From positions 1 to 12,042 of the forward strand of contig DBTU01000055.1 in assembly GCA_002307215.1 (NCBI GenBank): 12,042 bases of DNA, given 5' to 3'. Below the pieces are notes generated by a model that saw only the letters and a program-made list of their open reading frames with translations, was not told where the DNA came from and did not search any database. A program made the translations under genes and the position numbers. The stretch is from Lachnoclostridium sp. UBA1308. Its GTDB lineage: Bacteria > Bacillota > Clostridia > Lachnospirales > Lachnospiraceae. Of this stretch, positions 6,367 through 12,042 are shown piece after piece. The first letter of the stretch is position 1. Every line of letters starts with the position of its first letter.

Positions 6367-6885
6367 CTATTTCAATGAGTTGCCTCTTCCTTTTGTGCCG
6401 GCAGAATTTGTCGTACCTCCGGTATCTGCTCTTCCTAAACCGCCTGTCAATCCCGAATTAACTCCGGAAGAAGAGTTACCACCCACCGTGCTGGTTGTTG
6501 TTCTTCCCGTACCGGTGCCTCCCACTCCGGATGTATTTCCCATTCCTGAAGTAGTTCCGGTGCTACCGGTCATGCCCACGTTACTGTTCACTCCACCGGC
6601 CTGTCCTGAAGTTCCTGTATTTCCTGACCAACCGGTGTTTCCGGTTAGAGCTGATTTCAGACTGTTTATCTCGTTTTGCGAAGCCTGACCGGCAGGTTGA
6701 TAATATTTTTTGTTTTTTGCTATGGTATACAATTCATATTGAGATGTCTCTCCATCATTCCTCATCTTCTGCAATGCGTTACGAAAATCCTGATTTTCAG
6801 TCTGAGATATCATATCCGTATATGTTTTCAAACCTGAATTCAGGGTGTTCAGCGCATCTGATACCATTGCTTTTTCCTGCATCAT
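6367..6885 (-). CDS. CotF-like spore coat protein with Gly/Thr/Ser-rich tail
   Basis: Residues about 3-65 resemble the Coat_F family, a short ferritin-like helical domain of spore coat proteins: QEKAMVSDALNTLNSGLKTY, a second helix with FRNALQKMRNDGE, then an ELYTIAKNKKYYQP ending typical of the family. Usual members end soon after this YxxP region (about 85-90 residues). This one has 172, because from about residue 80 it continues as a low-complexity tail of roughly 90 residues, about one third Gly with abundant Thr, Ser and Asn and almost no charge until the end. GGAGGT (6894-6899) lies 8 bp upstream of the ATG at 6885; a second ATG follows at once. It is 41 bp downstream of a small helical-protein gene and beyond spo0A, which supports a spore role. 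Exact coat location is unknown. Confidence 0.8.
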   Translation of the reverse strand: MMQEKAMVSDALNTLNSGLKTYTDMISQTENQDFRNALQKMRNDGETSQYELYTIAKNKKYYQPAGQASQNEINSLKSALTGNTGWSGNTGTSGQAGGVNSNVGMTGSTGTTSGMGNTSGVGGTGTGRTTTSTVGGNSSSGVNSGLTGGLGRADTGGTTNSAGTKGRGNSLK

Positions 6886-6904
6886 AATTTATTACCTCCA
6901 TTTC

Positions 6905-6920
6905 GCCGCATAAAAGCGGC
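6905..6920 (-). other. Small hairpin between the two coat-unit genes
   Basis: GCCGC / GCGGC with a 6-nt loop lies in the 41-bp gap between the small gene and the CotF-like gene, just before the ribosome binding site of the latter. It has no T-run, so full termination is unlikely. It might set relative expression or act as a processing site. Confidence 0.4.
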
Positions 6921-6926
6921 ATCACT

Positions 6927-7112
6927 TTATTGTAAGAATTGTAAAATTGTCTGTCTGTTTTTCTCGCAGGATTGAGCTGATTTTTCAAAAAACTTTTTCA
7001 CATTTTCATCCTGAGAATTTTGAGCATAACTTTTGAATTTCTCAATATCCGTTTCACCAAATTGCAAAAGATGCCTAACATTCTGTAGCTCTACTTCACT
7101 CAAATTTGCCAT
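6927..7112 (-). CDS. Small helical protein, probable spore coat-associated
   Basis: A 61-residue, charged, helix-forming protein (MANLSEVELQNVRHLLQFGE at the N-terminus, then KFKSYAQNSQDENVKKFFE and a final helix ending in TILQFLQ). It contains no signal peptide, membrane segment or cysteine pair. The two-helix pattern and the pairing with a CotF-like gene 41 bp downstream resemble the small ferritin-like partner proteins often seen beside CotF genes in clostridia; this is an inference from pattern, not a domain match. The ATG at 7112 is chosen because AAAGGAGGA (7121-7129) lies 8 bp upstream; the frame stays open to 7139, but the extra nine codons would overlap that site. Confidence 0.75.
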   Translation of the reverse strand: MANLSEVELQNVRHLLQFGETDIEKFKSYAQNSQDENVKKFFEKSAQSCEKNRQTILQFLQ

Positions 7113-7146
7113 ATTAATTGTCCTCCTTTCCTTCGTCATATGGAAT

Positions 7147-7177
7147 TATTGTTACAAGATATCTCTAAATATATTCA
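7147..7177 (-). promoter_or_regulatory. Possible sporulation-type promoter of the coat unit
   Basis: On the minus strand TGAATA (7177-7172) matches the -35 of forespore sigma-G/F promoters. At 18 bp it is followed by AACAATA, 4 of 7 matches to CATACTA. The predicted start would leave about 28 nt to the ATG at 7112. An alternative reading is a sigma-A type TTGATA with TATCTT at 16 bp. Weak evidence for either. Confidence 0.3.
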
Positions 7178-7225
7178 TATCAAATGCGATTTTTTATAAA
7201 GAATAGGACTCAGTAATAATTACAA

Positions 7226-7267
7226 TCAAAGAGGGCATATCGTATGGAAATTACGATATGCCCTCTT
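7226..7267 (-). terminator. Terminator-like hairpin after spo0A
   Basis: A perfect 16-bp inverted repeat (7229-7244 with 7252-7267, arms AAGAGGGCATATCGTA and complement) has a 7-nt loop and lies 24 bp beyond the spo0A stop. The T-run after the stem on the minus strand is short, so it may work partly as a 3' stabilising structure. Confidence 0.7.
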
Positions 7268-7291
7268 AGTATCCTGTTATTATGTAAGCAT

Positions 7292-8098
7292 TTACATTCT
7301 TAATTTATATTCTAAACGGATCTTATCAGCAATCAAAGCAACAAATTCTGAATTTGTAGGTTTTCCCTTGCCATTGCTCACTGTATAACCGAATAATTCA
7401 TCGATTGTATCCATCTTTCCTCTGCTCCAGGCAACCTCAATCGCATGGCGGATTGCTCTTTCCACTCTGCTGGGTGTTGTTTTATGACGTTTTGCAATGG
7501 AAGGATATAATAATTTCGTTATTGAATTTAACATCTCAGCATCATTAACAGACATCATGATTGCATCTCGTAAATACTGATACCCTTTAATATGAGCCGG
7601 AACACCGATCTCATGAATAATATTCGTTACATCTGATTCTAAGTTTCTTTCAATATAAGCACTCTTATTCTCATAGGTACTTACTCTACTGCTGTGATTA
7701 TCTACTAATTTATTATGGTAATCACCCTTTATCTGCTTAATTCTTGATAAAATTACATTATTGTCAAATGGCTTCATAATGTAATAATTTGCACCCAACT
7801 CAAAAGCATTTTCGGTAACTCCCTCTTGACCAATCGCTGTAATTACAATAAAGGAAGGATTCTTCTTAAACTCCGAGTCTCTTCTTACCTTTTCCATTAC
7901 ACCAAGCCCGTCCAGCTTAGGCATAATCAAATCCAGTAATACTACATCAGGTTTTTTCTCCTTAATCATATCAAGTGCATCCATTCCATTTTCTGACTTA
8001 CCAACGATCTCGATATCCGAATCCTCTTTTAAAATATCTTCGAGTAAATTCACCATCCTTTCGTTGTCATCAACGATAGCTACATTAATTTTGCCCAT
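7292..8098 (-). CDS. spo0A: Spo0A, sporulation response regulator
   Basis: Master transcription factor for entry into sporulation, activated by phosphorylation. The 268 residues match the family. The receiver domain (about 1-125) shows the acidic pair Asp10/Asp11, phospho-acceptor Asp56 in VVLLDLIMP, Thr87 in VITA and Lys109 in IMKPF. A variable linker (about 126-150) leads to the Spo0A C-terminal DNA-binding domain (about 153-268), with EIGVPAHIKGYQYLR and the recognition-helix region SRVERAIRHAIEVAWSRG (210-227) plus FGYTVSNGKGKPTNSEF. The ATG at 8098 gives the standard N-terminus; AAAGG is 4 bp and GGAGG 13 bp upstream. It follows spoIVB, as in other spore-forming Firmicutes, and has two candidate promoters of its own. 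Confidence 0.97.
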   Translation of the reverse strand: MGKINVAIVDDNERMVNLLEDILKEDSDIEIVGKSENGMDALDMIKEKKPDVVLLDLIMPKLDGLGVMEKVRRDSEFKKNPSFIVITAIGQEGVTENAFELGANYYIMKPFDNNVILSRIKQIKGDYHNKLVDNHSSRVSTYENKSAYIERNLESDVTNIIHEIGVPAHIKGYQYLRDAIMMSVNDAEMLNSITKLLYPSIAKRHKTTPSRVERAIRHAIEVAWSRGKMDTIDELFGYTVSNGKGKPTNSEFVALIADKIRLEYKLRM

Positions 8099-8256
8099 TT
8101 TACCTTTCCAACCTCCATTACATATTTTGATTTATTCTTCACTAACATTGTTCCCTATAAGTATATTCCCGCTCATTATAGTATGCCGGTTCCTTTATTT
8201 CGCATTTTGTGTATTTGACTGCATCACTTTCGGTTTCATGTTGTTTAAGTATATAC

Positions 8257-8285
8257 ATTATACATCTACCAGAATTTACCGTCAA
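8257..8285 (-). promoter_or_regulatory. Proximal sigma-A promoter of spo0A
   Basis: TTGACG (8285-8280) and a perfect TATAAT (8262-8257) are separated by 17 bp on the minus strand. The predicted start near 8250 leaves a leader of about 150 nt before the ATG at 8098. Confidence 0.6.
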
Positions 8286-8437
8286 TAAATATCAAATAAG
8301 CATATTGTACAAATATTACTTGCCATAATGTGACTATTATTATTAATATTTTACATTAAAAGCCAATTAATAACATGAAAAGCCAAAATCCGAAATTATC
8401 CTTCCTCCTATTCTCTGTAAATTTTTGCCATATATGA

Positions 8438-8466
8438 ATTATATCTATATCGACTTAAACTATCAA
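8438..8466 (-). promoter_or_regulatory. Distal sigma-A promoter of spo0A
   Basis: TTGATA (8466-8461) and a perfect TATAAT (8443-8438) are separated by 17 bp on the minus strand. Transcripts would carry a leader of about 330 nt. A Spo0A-type box lies about 19 bp upstream of its -35. Confidence 0.55.
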
Positions 8467-8484
8467 TTACTTCTTAGCGCACCA

Positions 8485-8491
8485 TTCGACA
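8485..8491 (-). promoter_or_regulatory. Candidate Spo0A-binding box
   Basis: On the minus strand the sequence is TGTCGAA, an exact match to the known Spo0A box core. It lies just upstream of the distal spo0A promoter, where an activator could contact polymerase. Partial GTCGA cores also occur nearby at about 8450 and 8613. A 7-bp match alone can arise by chance. Confidence 0.4.
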
Positions 8492-8642
8492 TGACAAATA
8501 AAAAAGTATTGCATAAAAAATCAGTAACCACAACATTTTGTATAACTGGAAATATTATACAGTTTATTTGCCATGTGATTGATTTTAATCAAAAAGAATA
8601 TTGCATTATTTAGTCGATTTATTTTTATAACAAAACATTTCC

Positions 8643-9926
8643 TTATTCTAAATTATTTACCATGTTCTCTATAAATGTACCGTAGCCTTTCGTTGAATCT
8701 TGTATAAAAACATGAGTCACTGCACCTATAATCTTATTATTCTGTATAATAGGACTCCCGCTCATTCCTTGAACAATACCTCCTGTCATACTTAGGAGTC
8801 TTGGATCTGTAATTCGTATTACGATGCCTTTACTGTGGTTACTGTTACTGATATCAAAGTTCAAAATTTCTATATCAAATGTTTCAACCTTATTCTCAAT
8901 CGTGCATAATATCTCTGCTTTTCCTTTTTTTACTTCCTGCTTTAACCCAATTTCCATAGGTTTTGCATACTGATTGTTTAGAAACTCACTGTCTATCTCA
9001 CCGAAAATACCTTGCAAGGTATTATTTTCTATCGTTCCTATCTTAAAATTGATGCTTTGACGTATCATTCCTATCAATTCTCCGGGTTCTCCGCCTTTTC
9101 CTTTTACAATGGACATAATCTCTGCCTTATAGATTGAACCCTGCTTAACATCCATTAAAAGTCCGGTATCTACATCAGTAATCCCGTGGCCTAATGCTCC
9201 AAATTGTCGATCTGCTGTTACAAAGGTAAGTGTCCCGATACCTTGGGTATTATCACGTATCCAAGCACCGATCTTATAACTGCCGCTTGCCGTTTTAACC
9301 GGAGAAATATTTACCGTAAATTCGTCGGTATCTCTGCGTACCAGTAGTGTCACATCCTTGCCGTTACATTTTTGTATTTCTGCGATTAACTCTTTCTTCT
9401 TGTTTAATGTTTTACCATCAACACTAAGGATATAATCACCGGACTTCAGCTTGTTATTGACAGGCTCATAATTAAGTCCGTCTTCTCCTGTGATTCGCCC
9501 GCTTCCCAGAACCATGATACCATCGGTCTCTACATAGATCCCTATCGGACATCCACAGGGAATTAATTTTGACGTTTCTATAACATCAAGTGAAATATTC
9601 TTGAGTTTAAACAATCCGAACAATTTTAGACTTACATCATAGTTACCTGTCTGTGATGATTTCAAAGTAAATGGTTGATTCAGATCAATATTAATTTCAT
9701 CTGAAGGAACATTCGAATCATTCACACTGATGACCCCGATATCTTCTGTCTCTATATTAGCCAATAGCGGCATATTAAAATTAAAGCTTTCCTGCTTTCC
9801 TACCAGAAGCCTTATTTCATCCGGAATATGTTTCTCTATATAATGATAAAAATAGTAACCAAGAAATAATATATTTGTGATAAAAAGACATATTAATACC
9901 CTTTTGTATATTCTCTTACTCCTCAT
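8643..9926 (-). CDS. spoIVB: SpoIVB, sporulation serine protease (S55 family)
   Basis: Forespore-made protease that signals across the intermembrane space to trigger pro-sigma-K processing in Bacillus. The chosen start at 9926 gives 427 residues, close to B. subtilis SpoIVB (about 426). It is set by AGAGGTGA a few bases upstream; the frame is open to 9992, but that extension runs back towards the recN terminator. Residues about 10-30 form one membrane anchor (VLICLFITNILFLGYYFYHY). A PDZ domain covers about 123-210, with LKSGDYILSVDGK. The catalytic triad is intact: His247 in GALGHGITD, Asp374 in RITDPRLL and Ser389 in QGMSGSPII, with the same mutual spacing as the known B. subtilis triad. 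It lies between recN and spo0A, as usual in clostridia. I see no clear sigma-F/G promoter. Confidence 0.96.
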   Translation of the reverse strand: MRSKRIYKRVLICLFITNILFLGYYFYHYIEKHIPDEIRLLVGKQESFNFNMPLLANIETEDIGVISVNDSNVPSDEINIDLNQPFTLKSSQTGNYDVSLKLFGLFKLKNISLDVIETSKLIPCGCPIGIYVETDGIMVLGSGRITGEDGLNYEPVNNKLKSGDYILSVDGKTLNKKKELIAEIQKCNGKDVTLLVRRDTDEFTVNISPVKTASGSYKIGAWIRDNTQGIGTLTFVTADRQFGALGHGITDVDTGLLMDVKQGSIYKAEIMSIVKGKGGEPGELIGMIRQSINFKIGTIENNTLQGIFGEIDSEFLNNQYAKPMEIGLKQEVKKGKAEILCTIENKVETFDIEILNFDISNSNHSKGIVIRITDPRLLSMTGGIVQGMSGSPIIQNNKIIGAVTHVFIQDSTKGYGTFIENMVNNLE

Positions 9927-9976
9927 CCTTTCACCTCTACCTTTTTCTGTCAGTATCCTTATGCCCTTTATAAAAG

Positions 9977-10007
9977 AAAAAAGGATATACATAGTATTGT
10001 ATATCCT
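9977..10007 (-). terminator. Intrinsic terminator of recN
   Basis: On the minus strand AGGATATAC and GTATATCCT form a perfect 9-bp stem around an 8-nt loop, followed by a T-run (9982-9977). It lies 35 bp past the recN stop and about 50 bp before the spoIVB start, so spoIVB needs its own promoter or read-through. Confidence 0.85.
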
Positions 10008-10042
10008 CGATTTTCGTATTCGTTATTTAGTTATTTTAAAGC

Positions 10043-11722
10043 TTAATTTTTTTTGGTAGCCAACGCTAATTCCTTCATTTCCCTTGCATTATCTTTCACA
10101 CGATCCGTTATTTCTGCGCCTCCGAGAATTCGTGAAAGCTCATCAACCGATTCCTCATTGGACAATTCTCTGATGGATGTCTGTGTTGATAAGCCGTCGG
10201 TCATTTTCTCAATGACGAAATGAGTATCTGCCATGGCAGCAATTTGAGCTAAATGAGTTATGCAAATAATCTGGTGGTGCCTTGCAATATTGGAAAGTTG
10301 CTCTGATACCTTTTGAGCGGTTCTTCCACTGATGCCCACATCTATTTCATCAAAAATTAATGTTTCGATTTCATCTTTATCCGCAAGCACTGATTTTATT
10401 CCTAACATTATTCTGGAAAGTTCTCCTCCTGAGGCTATTCTGGATAATGGCTTAAGCTCCTCACCTGGATTCGTGGAAATAATAAATTCGCCGTCATCAA
10501 AACCATTGGGTGTATAATTACCTGGGGGCTCAAAAGCCATCTCAAACCTGACCTCAGAAAAATTAAGGGCTACCAGGGATTCACAGATTCTTGCCGTAAG
10601 TTCTTTCGCCTTTTTCTTTCTAATCTCGGAAAGTCTTGTTGATACATCCTTCAATCGATTCTCTGTCTCAGAAAGCATACTGCCAAGCTTAGCCATAAAT
10701 GCGTCGTAATCCTTATATTTTATCAATTTTGCTTCACACTCAAGACCATAGTTCAGAATCTGCTGAAGGGTATGCCCATATTTTGATTTCAAATGATTGA
10801 TTAAATCAAGACGCTTCATCACCTCTGCAAGTTCTTCCTCCGGGCTTTCCATATCAGATATATATTGAGAGAGATCACGATTAAGATCATTTAAAAGCCC
10901 ATCAATATCTGTAACCTGTACTAAGAATCCTCTGATTGCCTCATCATATTCAACAACTTTTATGAGTTGGCGCAACGCTCTTCCAACAAAATCTCCTGCA
11001 GCGGAAGCTTCGTAACCGGTCATCCGGTAAACATTCTGTATACCTTCTGATATAGAATTCGCATTTGACAGCTTCTTATACCTCGCTGACAATTCTTCAT
11101 CTTCCCCTTCAACCAGAAATGAGCTTTTTATTTCATTTACTTCATATTCCAGGAAAGATATTTCCCTCAAGCGTTTCTCTTCATCTATACCGGCCTGATC
11201 AAATTCATGCTTTAATCTGATGTATTCTTTATAAAATTGTTCAACTTCCTGCTTAATCGTTCCGATTTCATTCTTTGCAAAACGATCCACGATTTCTAGG
11301 TGCTTTTGCTTATGTAAAAGCGATTGATGCTCGTGCTGTCCATGGATGTCTATCAGTAACCCGGCAATTGTCGCAAGTGAAGAAGCCGTTACATTCTCAC
11401 CATTTATTTTACAGATGCTCCTGCCTGACATTATTTTTCTGGAGATGATAATCTGTTCTCCCTCTATCGGAATATCCAACTCTCTCATTGCATCAAATAC
11501 TGCCTTGTCCTTCGTCTCGAAGATTAATTCAGCCAAGGCATATTCTGCTCCGTTTCGCACGATATCCTTGCTTATTTTCGCTCCAAGTGCAGCATTGACA
11601 GAGCCTATTATGATTGACTTACCTGCACCGGTTTCACCGGACATGATATTTAGGCGGTCTTTAAAATATACTTCAACTTCATTAATAATTGCAAAGTTCT
11701 TTACATGCAGGCTGACTAACAA
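10043..11722 (-). CDS. recN: RecN, DNA double-strand break repair ATPase
   Basis: SMC-like ATPase of recombinational repair, active on DNA in the cytoplasm. The protein has 559 residues, within the usual 550-575. The N-terminal ATPase half has Walker A GETGAGKS (29-36) and the conserved IDIHGQHEHQSLL region (124-136). A long, charged, partly coiled-coil middle spans about 150-385. The C-terminal half has the ABC signature SGGELSR (431-437), Walker B LIFDEIDVG (455-463) and the H-loop ITHLAQIA (488-495). Translation starts at TTG (11722): the N-terminus then matches other RecN proteins, GAGGG (11729-11733) is 6 bp upstream, and no ATG is near. A promoter with a LexA-type box precedes it, suggesting damage induction. 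The usual clostridial upstream neighbour argR is not seen in the 320 bp that remain. Confidence 0.96.
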   Translation of the reverse strand: MLVSLHVKNFAIINEVEVYFKDRLNIMSGETGAGKSIIIGSVNAALGAKISKDIVRNGAEYALAELIFETKDKAVFDAMRELDIPIEGEQIIISRKIMSGRSICKINGENVTASSLATIAGLLIDIHGQHEHQSLLHKQKHLEIVDRFAKNEIGTIKQEVEQFYKEYIRLKHEFDQAGIDEEKRLREISFLEYEVNEIKSSFLVEGEDEELSARYKKLSNANSISEGIQNVYRMTGYEASAAGDFVGRALRQLIKVVEYDEAIRGFLVQVTDIDGLLNDLNRDLSQYISDMESPEEELAEVMKRLDLINHLKSKYGHTLQQILNYGLECEAKLIKYKDYDAFMAKLGSMLSETENRLKDVSTRLSEIRKKKAKELTARICESLVALNFSEVRFEMAFEPPGNYTPNGFDDGEFIISTNPGEELKPLSRIASGGELSRIMLGIKSVLADKDEIETLIFDEIDVGISGRTAQKVSEQLSNIARHHQIICITHLAQIAAMADTHFVIEKMTDGLSTQTSIRELSNEESVDELSRILGGAEITDRVKDNAREMKELALATKKN

Positions 11723-11756
11723 TAATAACCCTCTTTTCTTTATCGTAGCATGGCAG

Positions 11757-11770
11757 TAAACATACGTTCT
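11757..11770 (-). promoter_or_regulatory. LexA (SOS) box at the recN promoter
   Basis: On the minus strand the sequence AGAACGTATGTTTA fits 12 of 14 positions of the Gram-positive LexA box CGAACRNRYGTTYC, missing only the two outer bases. It begins 7 bp after the -10 box, so a bound repressor would cover the transcription start. RecN is an SOS gene in several bacteria, which makes the site plausible. Confidence 0.55.
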
Positions 11771-11776
11771 GAACCT

Positions 11777-11805
11777 ATTTTATCATACAGAAAATGTATA
11801 ATCAA
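11777..11805 (-). promoter_or_regulatory. Sigma-A promoter of recN
   Basis: TTGATT (11805-11800) and TAAAAT (11782-11777) are spaced by 17 bp on the minus strand. The predicted start near 11770 leaves a leader of about 48 nt to the TTG start codon. Confidence 0.55.
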
Positions 11806-11836
11806 TCCGGAATTTATTACTTGTTACTTTTGTCAT
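11783..11836 (-). CDS. Micro-ORF of 17 codons upstream of recN
   Basis: ATG (11836) to TGA (11783-11785) encodes MTKVTSNKFRIDYTFSV. It is preceded by GGGGAGGT (11842-11849) at 5 bp, one of the best ribosome binding sites in the window. I do not recognise the peptide. It overlaps the -35 and spacer of the predicted recN promoter, so it could be translated only from a transcript starting further upstream. It may be a leader peptide, the remnant of a lost gene, or a chance ORF. No homology or function can be claimed. Confidence 0.35.
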   Translation of the reverse strand: MTKVTSNKFRIDYTFSV

Positions 11837-11980
11837 ATAATACCTCCCCATAATATCCAACTTCGCCAAAAAGTTGCCAATAAAAAGCTACTGAAAAGTT
11901 ATTACCCAAGACTAATTCATATTCATCCTGTTTAAGATGAATACCTACTCTTGAATATTAACTTATCAGCAGCTAATCTT

Positions 11981-12036
11981 GTTACAGTTCAGCCTTCAAA
12001 GAAATGTATCCGGACGGGAAAAAATGATTTCCATAT
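11981..12036 (+). repeat. Copy 2 of the ~56-bp dispersed intergenic element
   Basis: GTTACAGTTCAGCCT (11981-11995) is followed by a 20-bp variable middle and an end block with GGGAAA, a short loop and TTTCCATAT (12016-12036). It matches copy 1 at 1-57, which lies in the opposite orientation about 12 kb away. Six bases remain to the window edge, so the far boundary is uncertain. Confidence 0.6.
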
Positions 12037-12042
12037 AGGAGT

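Larger units (their letters stand above)
8099..8642. other. 544-bp spacer between spoIVB and spo0A
   Basis: The spacer holds two sigma-A-like promoters (8257-8285, 8438-8466), a Spo0A-type box (8485-8491), a 9-bp direct repeat AAAAGCCAA at 8358-8366 and 8378-8386, and an AGGAGG on the minus strand (8409-8404) with no start codon at a usable distance. I found no terminator for spoIVB and no credible gene. The sequence is strongly AT-rich. Confidence 0.7.
11723..12042. other. Non-coding region upstream of recN
   Basis: From the recN side this 320-bp stretch holds a LexA-type box, a sigma-A promoter, a 17-codon micro-ORF, a CAACTT/AAGTTG hairpin (11858-11876), a TATTCATC/GATGAATA hairpin (11920-11943) and a copy of a dispersed element (11981-12036). 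No full-length gene is present up to the window edge. Confidence 0.7.

Noticed and set aside
6380..6688. Plus-strand Pro/Val-rich open frame
   Set aside because: It is the complement of the Gly/Thr-rich tail of the CotF-like gene; the proline richness simply mirrors glycine codons on the other strand.
8578..8598. TTGATT/AATCAA mini-palindrome as the spoIVB terminator
   Set aside because: The stem is only 6 bp with a 2-nt loop, is AT-only apart from one pair, and lacks a T-run on the minus strand.
8425..8613. Plus-strand open frame of about 62 codons in the spo0A-spoIVB spacer
   Set aside because: It would start at TTG or an inner ATG without a Shine-Dalgarno, has AT-driven composition, and overlaps the distal spo0A promoter.
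9927..9992. Longer spoIVB start at 9992
   Set aside because: It would add 22 residues ahead of the membrane anchor. A good ribosome site supports 9926, and the resulting length matches the family.
11346..11759. Plus-strand open frame of 137 codons
   Set aside because: It lies antisense to recN, lacks a ribosome binding site, and its protein resembles no family. It is a coding shadow of recN.
11850..11880. TTGGCA ... TATTAT as a promoter for the micro-ORF
   Set aside because: The spacing is 19 bp and the start would fall in the ribosome binding site, leaving no room for initiation.

Overview
The window looks like chromosomal core sequence from an endospore-forming, low-GC Clostridia bacterium. 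Family-level similarity and gene order best fit Lachnospiraceae or a close relative; this is inference from recognised proteins, not a database match. Every convincing gene lies on the minus strand, so transcription runs from high to low coordinates. Spacers are AT-rich and hold several intrinsic terminators and near-consensus sigma-A promoters.

Right part (12042 to about 7230): recN (DNA repair ATPase, TTG start) is preceded by a sigma-A-like promoter overlapped by a LexA-type box and by a 17-codon micro-ORF with a strong Shine-Dalgarno. recN ends in a terminator. Then come spoIVB (sporulation serine protease with an intact H/D/S triad) and, after a 544-bp spacer with two near-consensus promoters and a Spo0A-type box, spo0A (master regulator of sporulation). 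recN-spoIVB-spo0A is a classic clostridial neighbourhood.

Middle (about 7230 to 6300): a two-gene unit encodes a 61-residue helical protein and a CotF-like spore-coat protein with a long Gly/Thr/Ser/Asn tail. It is closed by an 18-bp perfect hairpin.

Left part (about 6200 to 62): the lower-glycolysis cluster. gap has its own promoter and terminator. pgk and tpiA are 27 bp apart and form an operon. gpmI follows after a 766-bp spacer, and secG (Sec translocon subunit) follows with its own promoter overlapping the end of gpmI, then a strong terminator. The four enzymes cover triose-phosphate interconversion through 2-phosphoglycerate; no enolase gene is in the window.

The non-coding part is the least ordinary. 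A 17-bp tandem repeat array of about 13 units lies between tpiA and gpmI. The pgk-gap spacer is packed with palindromes, and a GCGA-capped extended hairpin follows tpiA. A roughly 56-bp element occurs in opposite orientations at the two ends of the window. I see no mobile element with a transposase, no CRISPR array, no tRNA or rRNA, and no clear novel multi-gene system.
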